A stretch of 64,000 nt of DNA from Catellatospora tritici (GTDB lineage Bacteria > Actinomycetota > Actinomycetes > Mycobacteriales > Micromonosporaceae): positions 64,177-128,176 of the forward strand of contig NZ_JAHRCY010000020.1 of the NCBI RefSeq assembly GCF_019083965.1. Direction: 5' to 3'. The translations under genes were made by a program, and so were the position numbers. Each line of letters opens with the position of its first letter. Position 1 is the first letter of the stretch. Under the pieces are notes generated by a model that saw only the letters and a program-made list of their open reading frames with translations, did not search any database and was not told the DNA's origin. This document shows positions 16,183-24,938 of this stretch, piece after piece.

Positions 16183-16208
16183 TTGTCGACTACCGACAAC
16201 AACGGTAG
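16183..16208. promoter_or_regulatory. Overlapping inverted repeats upstream of fabD (candidate FasR site)
   Basis: TTGTCG-ACTAC-CGACAA (16183-16199) is a perfect 6+5+6 inverted repeat. It overlaps CTACCG-N7-CGGTAG (16190-16208). The stretch is AT-richer than its surroundings and lies 60-85 nt before the fabD start. An apparent strong ribosome site, TAGGAGGA (16206-16213), follows, but no start codon is placed to use it. Confidence 0.55.
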
Positions 16209-16267
16209 GAGGATTTAGTCATCCCCGGCAACGGCGCGCCCGGCCGAGATCCCTCAGGGTGGAATAC

Positions 16268-17206
16268 GTGCTCGCCGTACTCTCCCCGGGCCAGGGTGCC
16301 CAGAAACCAGGTTTCCTCAAGCCGTGGCTCGCCCTCGAGGGAGCCGAGGCGCGCCTGCGCTCGTGGTCCGACCTCGCCGGGGTGGATTTGGTGCATCTGG
16401 GCACCGAGGCGGATGCTGAAGAGATCAAGGACACTGCGAAGACCCAGCCGCTGCTGGTGGCCGCGGCGCTGCTCGCCGCAGACCACCTGCCGATGGCGGA
16501 CGTGTCGGTCGTCGCCGGCCACAGCGTCGGCGAGCTCGGCGCCGCCACGCTGGCGGGCGTGCTCACCCCGGAGTCGGCGATCACGCTGGCCGGAGTGCGC
16601 GGCCGGGAGATGGCCGCGGCTTGCGCCGTGGAGCCCACCGGCATGGCCGCCATCCTCGGCGGCGACGAGGCCGAGATCCTCGCCGCACTGGACGAGCACG
16701 GCCTCTACCCGGCCAACCGCAACGGCGCCGGGCAGATCGTCGCCGCGGGTGCGCTGAGCGCGCTGGACGCGTTCGCCGCCGCGCCGCCCGCCCGGACCCG
16801 CGTGATCAAGCTGCAGGTCGCGGGCGCGTTCCACACTCCGTTCATGGCCCCGGCCCAGGCCGGGCTCACCGCTGCCGCTGCCGCGGTCACCCCCGCGCAG
16901 CCGCAGCGCCAGCTGCTGTCCAACGCTGACGGTGCGGCCGTCACCGAGGGTGCCGAGGTGCTCAGCCGATTGGTCCGCCAGGTCACCTCGCCGGTGCGCT
17001 GGGACCTGTGCATGCGCGCCCTGGCCGACCTCGGCGTGACCGCCGTGATCGAGCTGGCGCCCGCGGGCACGCTTACGGGTCTGGTCAAGCGCGAGCTGAA
17101 GACCGGTACCCCCGAGATCGTCAACCTGAACACCCCGGACGACCTGGCCGCTGCCCGCGACCTGATCGCCCGGCACGGTTCGAGCCCGTCGGGAGAGCAC
17201 GCATGA
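16268..17206 (+). CDS. fabD: Malonyl-CoA:ACP transacylase
   Basis: FabD loads malonyl groups onto ACP for type II fatty acid synthesis. The 312-residue protein starts MLAVLSPGQGAQKPGFL, has the nucleophile elbow GHSVGE (Ser near residue 87) and the catalytic His in GAFHTPFM (about residue 188). The GTG at 16268 fits the family start and has AGGGTGG about six bases upstream; an in-frame GTG at 16259 is the alternative. Its TGA overlaps the fabH ATG. Confidence 0.95.
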   Translation: MLAVLSPGQGAQKPGFLKPWLALEGAEARLRSWSDLAGVDLVHLGTEADAEEIKDTAKTQPLLVAAALLAADHLPMADVSVVAGHSVGELGAATLAGVLTPESAITLAGVRGREMAAACAVEPTGMAAILGGDEAEILAALDEHGLYPANRNGAGQIVAAGALSALDAFAAAPPARTRVIKLQVAGAFHTPFMAPAQAGLTAAAAAVTPAQPQRQLLSNADGAAVTEGAEVLSRLVRQVTSPVRWDLCMRALADLGVTAVIELAPAGTLTGLVKRELKTGTPEIVNLNTPDDLAAARDLIARHGSSPSGEHA

Positions 17207-18153
17207 GCACCACCGCCACTGGCAGCAAGGTCCTGGCCTTCGGGCACTACCAGCCCGCACGGGTCGTCACCAACGACGATCTGGCGCAGATGGTCGACAC
17301 CAACGACGAGTGGATCCAGTCACGGGTCGGCATCAAGGAGCGGCGCATCGCCGACTCCGAGACCGTCGCCGACATGGCCGGGTTCGCCGCCGAGAAGGCA
17401 CTGGCCGCCTCGGGCCTGACCGCCGCCGACATCGACCTGGTGATCGTGGCGACCTGCTCCTCGATCGACCGCAGCCCGAACGTGGCCTGCCGGGTCGCCG
17501 ACAAGCTCGGCATCAACGGCGCCGCCGCGTTCGACCTGAACACGGCCTGCTCGGGCTTCTCGTACGCGCTGGCCAACGCCGACCACGCGATCCGCGCGGG
17601 CGCGGCCCGGCACGCGATCGTCATCGGCGCGGAGAAGCTGTCGCAGATCACCGACTGGTCCGACCGGTCCACCTGCGTGATCTTCGCCGACGGCGCGGGT
17701 GCCGCAGTGGTGACGGCCACCGCCGAGGGCGAGGAGCCCGGCGTCGGCCCCGTGGTGTGGGGTTCGGAGCCCAGCGACGCGATCGCGATCGAGGGCTGGC
17801 AGCCGTACATCGTGCAGGAGGGCCAGAAGGTCTTCCGCTGGGCCACCGGCACCGCGCCGTCCATCGCGCTGCAGGCCTGTGAGAAGGCCGGGGTCTCCCC
17901 CGCCGACCTGGGCGGCTTCGTCCCGCACCAGGCCAACCTGCGCATCATCGAGCCGCTCGCCCGCAAGATCGGCGCCGACCCGTCGGTGCTGTCGCGCGAC
18001 ATCATCGAGTCGGGCAACACCTCGGCGGCGAGCATCCCGCTGGCACTGTCGAAGATGATCGAGCGCGGCGAGGTGAAGTCCGGCTCGCCGGTGCTGCTCG
18101 TCGGCTTCGGCGGCGGCCTGACCTATGCCGGTCAGGTCATCCGCTGCCCCTAG
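17203..18153 (+). CDS. fabH: Beta-ketoacyl-ACP synthase III
   Basis: FabH condenses an acyl-CoA primer with malonyl-ACP to start fatty acid synthesis. The 316-residue protein shows the catalytic Cys in NTACSGF (near residue 116), His in PHQANLR (near 242) and Asn in ESGNTSAAS (near 272). A VGFGGGLTYAG C terminus completes the thiolase fold. ATG 17203 overlaps the fabD stop as ATGA, so translation is probably coupled. Confidence 0.96.
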   Translation: MSTTATGSKVLAFGHYQPARVVTNDDLAQMVDTNDEWIQSRVGIKERRIADSETVADMAGFAAEKALAASGLTAADIDLVIVATCSSIDRSPNVACRVADKLGINGAAAFDLNTACSGFSYALANADHAIRAGAARHAIVIGAEKLSQITDWSDRSTCVIFADGAGAAVVTATAEGEEPGVGPVVWGSEPSDAIAIEGWQPYIVQEGQKVFRWATGTAPSIALQACEKAGVSPADLGGFVPHQANLRIIEPLARKIGADPSVLSRDIIESGNTSAASIPLALSKMIERGEVKSGSPVLLVGFGGGLTYAGQVIRCP

Positions 18154-18216
18154 TACGACCGACCCGCGCTCGCGGGAACGGATCGAAACCACCAACCCGA
18201 AGGGAAACACAGATCC

Positions 18217-18459
18217 ATGGCTACTCGTGAAGAGGTCGTCAGCGGCCTGGCCGAGATCCTCGAAGAGGTCGCCGGCGTGAACCCCGACGACGTCTCCGAG
18301 GAGAAGTCGTTCACCGAGGACCTCGATGTCGACTCGCTCTCCATGGTCGAGGTCGTCGTGGCCGCCGAGGAGAAGTTCGGCGCGAAGATCCCGGACGACG
18401 AGGTCCAGAACCTGAAGACCGTCGGTGACGCTGTCTCCTTCATCGTCGCCAACTCCTGA
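18217..18459 (+). CDS. acpP: Acyl carrier protein
   Basis: The 80-residue acidic helical protein carries the phosphopantetheine attachment motif DVDSLSMVE (Ser 39). It shuttles the growing acyl chain between the FAS-II enzymes encoded around it. A GAAGGGAAA ribosome site lies upstream of the ATG. Length and motif are standard for AcpP. Confidence 0.97.
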   Translation: MATREEVVSGLAEILEEVAGVNPDDVSEEKSFTEDLDVDSLSMVEVVVAAEEKFGAKIPDDEVQNLKTVGDAVSFIVANS

Positions 18460-18476
18460 AGTTTGCGAGAACTGAC

Positions 18477-19703
18477 GTGACCAAGCCTGACGTTGTCGTC
18501 ACTGGTCTGGGCGCGACGTCCCCGCTCGGCGGGGATGTCGCGTCCACCTGGGACGCGATGCTGGCCGGCCGCTCCGGGGTCAGCAAGATGACCCAGGAGT
18601 GGGCCGAGCTGCTGCCCGTGAAGATCGCCGCGCAACTGGCGGTGGAGCCGATCGAGGTCATCGACCGCGTGAAGCTGCGCAGGCTGGACCGGTCCGAGGC
18701 GACGGCGCTGATCGCCGCCGCCGAGGCGTGGGCCGACTCCGGCCTGGCCGCCGCGGGCATCGACCCGGAGCGGCTCGGCGTCGTGGTCGGTTCGGGCATC
18801 GGCGGGGCACAGACCCTGCTGGCCCAGGACGACATCCTGGAGGCGTCCGGCGCGCGGCGGGTCAGCCCGCACACCGTGCCGATGCTCATGCCCAACGGTC
18901 CCGCCGCCTACGTCGGGCTGGAGTACGGCGCCCAGGCCGGGGTGCACGCCCCGACCAGCGCCTGCGCCACCGGCGCTGAGGCGATCGCGTGGGGTCTCGA
19001 CATGATCCGTTCGGGTCGTGCCGACGTCGTGATCGCCGGCGGCACCGAGGCGGTCATCCACCCGCTGCCCATCGCCGGTTTCGCCTCGATGCGCGCCATG
19101 TCGACGCGCAACGACGAGCCGGAGAAGGCCTCGCGGCCGTGGGACAAGGGCCGGGACGGTTTCGTGCTCGGTGAGGGCGCGGCCGTGCTCATCCTGGAGC
19201 GGGCCGACCATGCCGCGGCCCGGGGGGCGCGGGTCTACGCGCGCCTGGCGGGCGCGGGCATGACCTCCGACGGGTACGACATCGTCCAGCCGCACCCCGA
19301 GGGCACCGGCGCCGCCCGGGCCATCGCCAAGGCGCTGCGCGACGCCGACGTGGCCAAGTCGGACGTGGTGCACGTGAACGCGCATGCCACCTCCACCCCG
19401 GTGGGTGACATCGCCGAGATCGCGGCGCTGCGGGCCGCGCTGGGTGAGCACCCGGTGCTGACCGCGACGAAGTCGATGACCGGGCACCTGCTCGGCGCGG
19501 CGGGGGCGCTGGAGTCGATCGCCACGATCCTGGCGATCCGCGACAGCGTCGTGCCGCCGACGATCAACCTCGACGACCCGGACGACGCCCTGACGATGGA
19601 CGTGGCCGCGCACAAGGCCCGTCCGCTGCAGATCCCGGCGGCGCTGAACAACTCGTTCGGCTTCGGCGGGCACAACGTCGCCCTGCTCTTCACCCGACCC
19701 TGA
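18477..19703 (+). CDS. fabF: Beta-ketoacyl-ACP synthase II
   Basis: FabF performs the elongating condensation of FAS-II. The 408-residue protein has the KAS triad: Cys in TSACATGAEA (near residue 163), His in NAHATSTPVGD (near 303) and His in KSMTGHLLGAAG (near 337). It starts at GTG 18477, 17 nt after acpP. It corresponds in position to mycobacterial KasA and Streptomyces FabF. Confidence 0.96.
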   Translation: MTKPDVVVTGLGATSPLGGDVASTWDAMLAGRSGVSKMTQEWAELLPVKIAAQLAVEPIEVIDRVKLRRLDRSEATALIAAAEAWADSGLAAAGIDPERLGVVVGSGIGGAQTLLAQDDILEASGARRVSPHTVPMLMPNGPAAYVGLEYGAQAGVHAPTSACATGAEAIAWGLDMIRSGRADVVIAGGTEAVIHPLPIAGFASMRAMSTRNDEPEKASRPWDKGRDGFVLGEGAAVLILERADHAAARGARVYARLAGAGMTSDGYDIVQPHPEGTGAARAIAKALRDADVAKSDVVHVNAHATSTPVGDIAEIAALRAALGEHPVLTATKSMTGHLLGAAGALESIATILAIRDSVVPPTINLDDPDDALTMDVAAHKARPLQIPAALNNSFGFGGHNVALLFTRP

Positions 19704-19734
19704 TCGGACGAGGAGACCCCGCAGGAGACCCGGG

Positions 19735-21147
19735 ATGACCACCACCTCGGCGGCCGTCGACTCGTCGGCGGCCGACCACCGGGACCCGCAGGCACGGCTG
19801 CGCGCGCTGTTCGACGCGGGCACCGTGCGCACACTGGTCGGCACCGACGAGTCGGGCGTGCTGAGCGCCCGCGGTGAGATCGACGGCACTGCCGCGATCG
19901 CCTTCGCCACCGACGCCACCCGCATGGGCGGCGCGCTCGGAACCGAGGGCTGCACGCGCATCGTGGACGCGGTCGACGCGGCGGTGCGCGAGCGGCTGCC
20001 GGTGGTCGGCCTGTGGCACTCCGGTGGTGCCCGGCTGGCCGAGGGTGTGGTCGCCCTGGACGGGGTGGGTCAGGTCTTCGCGGCGATGGTCCGCGCCTCC
20101 GGCCGGGTGCCGCAGATCTCTGTGGTGCTCGGCCCGGCGGCGGGCGGAGCCGCGTACGGTCCCGCGCTGACCGACATCGTGATCATGAGTAACGCGGGCC
20201 GGATCTTCGTGACCGGCCCGGAAGTGGTCCGCAGCGTCACCGGCGAGCAGGTCGACATGGAACGGCTCGGCGGCCCCGAGCCGCACGGCCGCCGCTCCGG
20301 GGTGGTGCACGTGACCACCAAGGACGACGCCTCGGCGCTGGCCGAGGCGCGCCGGGTCGTCAAGCTGCTCGGGGCGCAGGGCCGCCTGTCCCCGGCCGAC
20401 GTCGCCGACGCCCGGGACCTGTCGGCATCCATGCCCCCGCAGACCAACCGGGCGTACGACGTCAAGCCCGTGGTCAAGGCGCTGCTCGACGAGCCCGGGG
20501 TGGAACTGCACGCCAAGTGGGCGCCTAACGTGGTCACCGTGCTGGGCCGCTTCGCCCGGCGCACCGTCGGCGTCGTCGCCAACAACCCGATGCGGCTGGG
20601 TGGCTGCCTGGATGCGTCCGGTGCGGAGAAGGCGGCCCGGTTCGTGCGCATGTGCGACTCGCTGGGCGTGCCGCTGATCGTCCTGGTGGACGTGCCCGGC
20701 TACCTGCCCGGCCTGGGCCAGGAGTGGGACGGCGTGGTGCGGCGCGGTGCGAAGCTGCTGCACGCGTTCGCCGAGGCGGTCGTGCCCCGGGTGACCCTGG
20801 TGACCCGCAAGGCGTACGGCGGCGCGTACATCGCCATGAACAGCCGCGCGCTGGGCGCCACCGCGGTCTTCGCGTGGCCCGGCGCCGAGGTCGCCGTCAT
20901 GGGCGCGAGCGCGGCCGTGAACATCCTGCACCGCCGCAAGCTGGCCGCCGCCCCGGCCGAGCAGCGTGAGGCGCTGCGCGTACAGCTGGTCGAGGAGCAG
21001 GCCAGAGTGGCCGGCGGGGTGCAGCGCGCCCTGGAGATCGGCGTGGTCGACGACATGATCGAGCCGACCGAGTCGCGCAAGCGGCTCGCCGAGGCGCTGG
21101 CCAACGCGCCCGCCGCCCGCGGCGCCCACGGCAACATCCCCCTCTGA
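19735..21147 (+). CDS. accD: Acyl-CoA carboxylase carboxyltransferase (beta) subunit
   Basis: The 470-residue carboxyltransferase transfers CO2 from biotin to acetyl- or propionyl-CoA. It has the N- and C-terminal crotonase-like halves, with oxyanion-hole glycines in GPAAGGAAYGP and RKAYGGAYIAMNS. Position after fabF resembles mycobacterial accD6, which supplies malonyl-CoA to FAS-II, so the malonyl-CoA role is inferred from context. No alpha subunit is in the window. The last six codons and stop lie in a 30-bp tandem duplication. Confidence 0.92.
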   Translation: MTTTSAAVDSSAADHRDPQARLRALFDAGTVRTLVGTDESGVLSARGEIDGTAAIAFATDATRMGGALGTEGCTRIVDAVDAAVRERLPVVGLWHSGGARLAEGVVALDGVGQVFAAMVRASGRVPQISVVLGPAAGGAAYGPALTDIVIMSNAGRIFVTGPEVVRSVTGEQVDMERLGGPEPHGRRSGVVHVTTKDDASALAEARRVVKLLGAQGRLSPADVADARDLSASMPPQTNRAYDVKPVVKALLDEPGVELHAKWAPNVVTVLGRFARRTVGVVANNPMRLGGCLDASGAEKAARFVRMCDSLGVPLIVLVDVPGYLPGLGQEWDGVVRRGAKLLHAFAEAVVPRVTLVTRKAYGGAYIAMNSRALGATAVFAWPGAEVAVMGASAAVNILHRRKLAAAPAEQREALRVQLVEEQARVAGGVQRALEIGVVDDMIEPTESRKRLAEALANAPAARGAHGNIPL

Positions 21148-21183
21148 CGGAGTGCCCACGGCAACATCCCCCTCTGACGGAGT
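21124..21183. repeat. 30-bp tandem duplication spanning the accD stop codon
   Basis: The 30-bp unit at 21124-21153 is repeated exactly at 21154-21183. Each copy includes the codons for AHGNIPL and a TGA. The first TGA ends the protein; the second copy is untranslated. The duplication looks recent because the copies are identical. Confidence 0.9.
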
Positions 21184-21235
21184 AAGGAAGGGCCCCTTCT
21201 TATCGCTTTCCGTAGCAGAAGGGCCCTTCTTAACC
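21183..21235. terminator. Paired AAGGGGCCCTT palindromes (element copy A)
   Basis: Two adjacent palindromes (AAGGAAGGGCCCCTTCTT, then AGAAGGGCCCTTCTT) are separated by about 15 variable bases. Each can form a hairpin followed by T residues. It lies just beyond the accD stop. Related copies are at 28837, 31809 and 51653. Confidence 0.75.
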
Positions 21236-21312
21236 CCGGCCACGGGCGGGGCGCCGGCCCGCTCGGGCGGGACGAAGGCGAATCGGGGCGCCGGGCGGCA
21301 TAGGGTGGCGGG

Positions 21313-21843
21313 GTGGGACACACGCACACCGATCCGGCCTGCGCGGCGGCGCACGGCGAGATGATCGCACCGGCGGGCAGCCGTACCCTCGTCGCGGTCT
21401 TCAGCTCTCCCGTCGCCGCGCATCTGCTGCACATCGGCCGGGATCTCGGCTATCGGACCGTCCTGGTCGAACCGGACCTGGGCCGGGTCGCCGACGGCGG
21501 CCACGGCGGACCGTCGCAGCTGGCCAGTAGTGTGGACCCGTCCTTCGCCGACGGCGACGCCGACGTGGTGGTGACCGATCACGACCGGCCGGAACTGGGC
21601 ACGCTGCTCTACGCCGCGCTGCAGACTCCGGCCCGCTGGATCGGCGTCATGGGCAGCCCCCGGCACACCGCCCCGCACGTGGCGGCACTGCGCGGGCTGG
21701 GCGTGGACGAGGCGGGCGTGGCCCGGGTGCACCGTCCGATCGGGCTGAACATCGGCAGCCGTACCCCTGCCGAGATCGCCGTCGCGACCCTGGCCGGACT
21801 CATCGCCGACCGCAACTCCCGCCCCGGCGGCTTCACCTTCTGA
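21313..21843 (+). CDS. XdhC Rossmann-domain protein
   Basis: The 176-residue protein matches the C-terminal Rossmann domain of XdhC/CoxI, the factors that mature molybdopterin enzymes. It shows TLVAVFSSPVAAHLLHIGRDLGY, VVTDHDRPELGTLLYAAL, WIGVMGSPRHTAPHV and GLNIGSRTPAEIAVATLAGL. The usual N-terminal XdhC domain is absent and no molybdenum enzyme is nearby, so its client is unknown. Start GTG 21313 has no strong ribosome site. Confidence 0.82.
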   Translation: MGHTHTDPACAAAHGEMIAPAGSRTLVAVFSSPVAAHLLHIGRDLGYRTVLVEPDLGRVADGGHGGPSQLASSVDPSFADGDADVVVTDHDRPELGTLLYAALQTPARWIGVMGSPRHTAPHVAALRGLGVDEAGVARVHRPIGLNIGSRTPAEIAVATLAGLIADRNSRPGGFTF

Positions 21844-21860
21844 CCGACCGGACCGCCCTC

Positions 21861-21935
21861 GATCATTCAAGTTGCCGGGCAACCGGGCGTATGACCCCGC
21901 AAGATATCCCCGATTGCCCGGCAATTTGAATGATC
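21861..21935. terminator. Large hairpin at a convergent gene junction (22-bp arms)
   Basis: Arms 21861-21882 and 21914-21935 are inverted repeats with one mismatch, around a 31-nt loop. It lies between the XdhC-like gene and the convergent hexosaminidase gene. The string CCCCGATTGCCCGGCAA in its right half also occurs in the 5973-6098 junction. Confidence 0.7.
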
Positions 21936-21944
21936 GACAAAGCG

Positions 21945-23642
21945 TCAGGCGCAGGTGGTGCGGGAGAGGCCCGCCACCTCGACAGGGGCGCGGCCGGACG
22001 GTTTGGCCTTGCCCGCCAGCACCTGCGCCAGCGCGTCCATGGACAGGTCGCTGGAGGAGTACGTCGCCAGCAGCACCTTCGCGTTCGACTGCCCGAGCAG
22101 GTACGGCGTGTCCATCGCGACCGTGACCGCGGCCCCGGTGTTGAGGTCGGCCTTGGCGTCGCCGTAGCCGACCAGGTGCACCACGCTGCCGCCGGTGTCC
22201 ACCACGGTCACCCCGGCCTGCTTGAGGGCGGCGGTCAGCCGCGCCTTGGCCTTGTCCCGCCCCTTCGCCGTGGTGACCCGCAGCGGCCCGCTGACCAGGG
22301 GCAGCTTGCACTCGCCGCGCAGCAGGGTGATCGCGGCCGCGGCGGCCGGAGCGACCTGCGGCGAGTGCGTGCCCACGATGGACAGCGCCGGGGCCTCGCG
22401 GTCCAGGCTGAACCTGAGCTTGAGGATCCGGCTGACGGCCTCGACGATCCGCGAGCGCGGCAGCGTGCCCGCGCGCAGCGCGTCGACGATGCCCTTGTGC
22501 GCGGCGGAGACGTTCGGCGTCATCAGGATCAGGTCGTTGCCCGCCAGCAGCGCCTTCACGGCGGCGTCGCCGGGCGAGAACTTCATCGCCGGGGCCATGT
22601 TCATGCCGTCGGTGACCACGACGCCGTCATACTTCAGCTCGCCGCGCAGCAGGTCGGTGAGCACCTTGTGCGAGAAGGTGGCCGCGACGCCCGGGTCGAT
22701 CGCCTGCACGTCCAGGTGGCCCGACATGATCAGCGGCACGCCCGCGCGGATGCCCGCCTTGAACGAGGCCAGGTCGTCGCTGTCGAGCAGCTGCCGGGTC
22801 TGCTTGAGCACGGGCAGGTCGGTGTGGCTGTCGGCGGTGGTGTGCCCGTGTCCGGGGAAGTGCTTGAGGGTGGCGGCCACGCCCCCGGCGCGCAGGCCGC
22901 GTACGGCGGCGGCGACCTGCTCGCCCGCGGCGCGCGGGTCGGAGCCGAACGAGCGGGAGCCGATCACGGCGCTGCCCGCCGGGCCGAGCACGTCGGCGAC
23001 GGGCGCGAAGTCGACGTTGACGCCGACGGCCGACAGCTCGGCACCGGCGGCGCGCCAGGCGCTCTCGGTCAGCCCGGGGTTGTCCGCGGCGCCGAACGCC
23101 ATCGCGCTGGGCAGCATGGTCACCCCGTCGGTGAGCCGGGTGACCACCCCGAACTCCTGGTCGGTTCCGATGAGCAGCGGCAGGTCGGCGGTGCCACCGG
23201 TGGCGGCGTTCTGCAGGCCGGTGGTGAGCGCCCGCACCTGGGCCGGGTTCTCCACGTTGTTGACCGGCTGGTTGGCCGCGGTGGGGTCGTTGCCGCCGAA
23301 GCCGACGAGGATGAGCCCGCCGAGGTGGTACTTCTGCACCATCTGCGCGGGGGTGTCGACTCCGGCCAGGGCCTGGTTGCTCTTCGCGGTGCCCGGGGAG
23401 ACGTCGGTCGCGGAGCGGCCGTAGGCGTACGGCATCAGCACCTGACCGGCCAGCTCCTCGTCGGACAGGTGCTTGACGATGCCCGCGACCTTGGCCGACA
23501 GGTCGGACGGGTCCTGCATGGGCAGCGCACCCCCGTTGGTCGGCGCGGTCCCGCAGCCGCCCGCCGCGACCGCCACGGCGCTGAGCGCACAGACAGCGGC
23601 ACCGATTCCTCTGAGTTTCCGCGTCGACGAGGTCACGCGCAC
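21945..23642 (-). CDS. GH3 beta-N-acetylhexosaminidase lipoprotein (NagZ-like)
   Basis: The 565-residue enzyme cleaves N-acetylglucosamine from cell-wall or chitin fragments. It has a lipoprotein signal with AGGC lipobox, then a GH3 barrel with KHFPGHGHTTADSHTDLP. That block is the NagZ signature supplying the His/Asp acid-base, and the nucleophile Asp is in VVVTDGMNM. A C-terminal domain of about 170 residues follows. The lipobox predicts a location outside the cell membrane, unlike cytosolic NagZ. Role in wall recycling or chitin use is inferred. Confidence 0.92.
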   Translation of the reverse strand: MRVTSSTRKLRGIGAAVCALSAVAVAAGGCGTAPTNGGALPMQDPSDLSAKVAGIVKHLSDEELAGQVLMPYAYGRSATDVSPGTAKSNQALAGVDTPAQMVQKYHLGGLILVGFGGNDPTAANQPVNNVENPAQVRALTTGLQNAATGGTADLPLLIGTDQEFGVVTRLTDGVTMLPSAMAFGAADNPGLTESAWRAAGAELSAVGVNVDFAPVADVLGPAGSAVIGSRSFGSDPRAAGEQVAAAVRGLRAGGVAATLKHFPGHGHTTADSHTDLPVLKQTRQLLDSDDLASFKAGIRAGVPLIMSGHLDVQAIDPGVAATFSHKVLTDLLRGELKYDGVVVTDGMNMAPAMKFSPGDAAVKALLAGNDLILMTPNVSAAHKGIVDALRAGTLPRSRIVEAVSRILKLRFSLDREAPALSIVGTHSPQVAPAAAAAITLLRGECKLPLVSGPLRVTTAKGRDKAKARLTAALKQAGVTVVDTGGSVVHLVGYGDAKADLNTGAAVTVAMDTPYLLGQSNAKVLLATYSSSDLSMDALAQVLAGKAKPSGRAPVEVAGLSRTTCA

Positions 23643-23727
23643 ATCCCACCAGCCGGGCAGTGCGGGGTCAACCGTTACACGCGATCCGTATCGTCCTTAC
23701 GGACGATCCCGGCCTGGCTACGATGGG

Positions 23728-24222
23728 CTAACCCGCCCTGGTCAACAGGGTTACCGGGGCTCCTTCGGCGGCGTAGCGGTACGGCTCGAGCTCCGCGTCC
23801 CAGGAGGTCCCCATCGCCTGGTCCAGCGCGTGGGCCAGCGACTCCGGGCTGCGGGCGGACGCGATGATGCTGCGCAGCCGGTCCTCGCCGAGTTGGATGT
23901 CGCCCGCCGCGCCCATCGCCGCGCGGAACAGGCCGCGGCCGGGCACGTGCATGAAGCGCTCGCCGTCCACGCCCGGACTCGGCTCCTCGGTGATCTCGAA
24001 GCGGAGCATCGGCCACTGGCGCAGCTCATGCGCGATCTCCGCCCCACTGCCGGGGCGGCCGGACCAGCCGCACTCGGCCCGCCGGGCACTGGGCTCGACG
24101 GGCTGCACGGTCCAGTGCAGGTTAACCGCGCCACTTTTCAGGGCGCGCGAAATCGCCCACTCGACGTGAGGACACACGGCGAGCGGGCTCGAGTGGACGT
24201 GTACGACGCCACGCGTAGGCAC
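23728..24222 (-). CDS. DUF3145 family protein
   Basis: The 164-residue protein matches the actinobacterial DUF3145 family (start MPTRGVVHVHSSPLAVCPHVEWA, then LHWTVQPVEPSARRAECGWSG). Function is unknown. From memory, members are often found near fatty acid synthesis genes in actinobacteria, as here. No signal or membrane segment is visible. GTG 24222 has GGGAGGT five bases upstream. Confidence 0.85.
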   Translation of the reverse strand: MPTRGVVHVHSSPLAVCPHVEWAISRALKSGAVNLHWTVQPVEPSARRAECGWSGRPGSGAEIAHELRQWPMLRFEITEEPSPGVDGERFMHVPGRGLFRAAMGAAGDIQLGEDRLRSIIASARSPESLAHALDQAMGTSWDAELEPYRYAAEGAPVTLLTRAG

Positions 24223-24492
24223 GTTGACCTCCCGAGACTGAACAGGCTCGTCTTCCCCTACGGCCTGGTGCCACGGACGATCTCCACCATGATGACGGCT
24301 GGGGCTGATGTGGCGCCAGCGAATCGCGAAACTCGCCGGATGAATTGTCCGTGCGGGCCATCTCGCGCGCGGCGGACGGTGTCACGGTGGTGACGCACCG
24401 ACGTCGGTCACCGGACGACCCGCCGCCCGTCGAGGTCACCACGGGTGTCGTGTAGAGTTGGCGGGTCAACCAGACTTTCCAAGGAGTACGTC

Positions 24493-24819
24493 GTGGCGAG
24501 CAACACCTCCAAGACCGCGCGCGCCTCAGTCCGGGCCGGTGAGGCCAAGGGTGGCGCGCTGAGCGTGCTCGGTGAGTTCAAGTACATCATCCCGCTGAAC
24601 AACGGCAAGCACGCCTACGTTCGCAACCTCACCAACGGCAAGACCGTGCACCTCAGCACGTCGTCGGACGCCTTCGTCGAGGAGATCCGCGTGCTGGCCG
24701 GTGCCGGCCACGCCGCCAAGATCCGGGTTGAGCTCGCCGCGCTGAACACCGCCCACCCGGGCCACGGCTGGGACGCCACCGAGAAGCGACTGGCCGAGGC
24801 CGGCGTCTTCGGCGAGTGA
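24493..24819 (+). CDS. Small conserved-looking protein of unknown function
   Basis: This 108-residue protein is not recognised. The first 20 residues are Ser/Thr/Ala/Lys-rich (MASNTSKTARASVRAGEAKG). They are followed by a compact fold with LGEFKYIIPLNNGKHAYVRNLTNGKTVHLS and a helical end DATEKRLAEAGVFGE. A consensus AAGGAG with six-base spacing precedes GTG 24493 and a perfect terminator follows. It is therefore a single-gene unit, probably well translated. It is cytosolic by sequence. Confidence 0.8.
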   Translation: MASNTSKTARASVRAGEAKGGALSVLGEFKYIIPLNNGKHAYVRNLTNGKTVHLSTSSDAFVEEIRVLAGAGHAAKIRVELAALNTAHPGHGWDATEKRLAEAGVFGE

Positions 24820-24864
24820 GTCGTGCCAGGACCGCCCGCGGCTGAGCTCGCAGGCTGGAACTGA

Positions 24865-24900
24865 AAGCCCCGGTCACCGAATGGTGACCGGGGCTTCTTT
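24865..24900. terminator. Bidirectional rho-independent terminator
   Basis: A 14-bp perfect stem, AAGCCCCGGTCACC, with a GAAT loop is followed by CTTTC. It lies between the small unknown gene and the convergent carbonic anhydrase gene. Confidence 0.9.
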
Positions 24901-24938
24901 CATGCCCGTGGCAGGGCAGCTCAGGTGGGTCGGACGGG

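Noticed and set aside
19690..22311. 873-residue minus-strand frame over accD and xdhC
   Set aside because: It is antisense to well-supported genes and its composition is Gly/His/Arg/Gln-rich without motifs.
24223..24492. Frames in the gap before the small unknown gene
   Set aside because: They lack ribosome sites and domains and are antisense or overlapping extensions. Only the palindrome CCGACGTCGG (24398-24407) stands out, with no assigned role.
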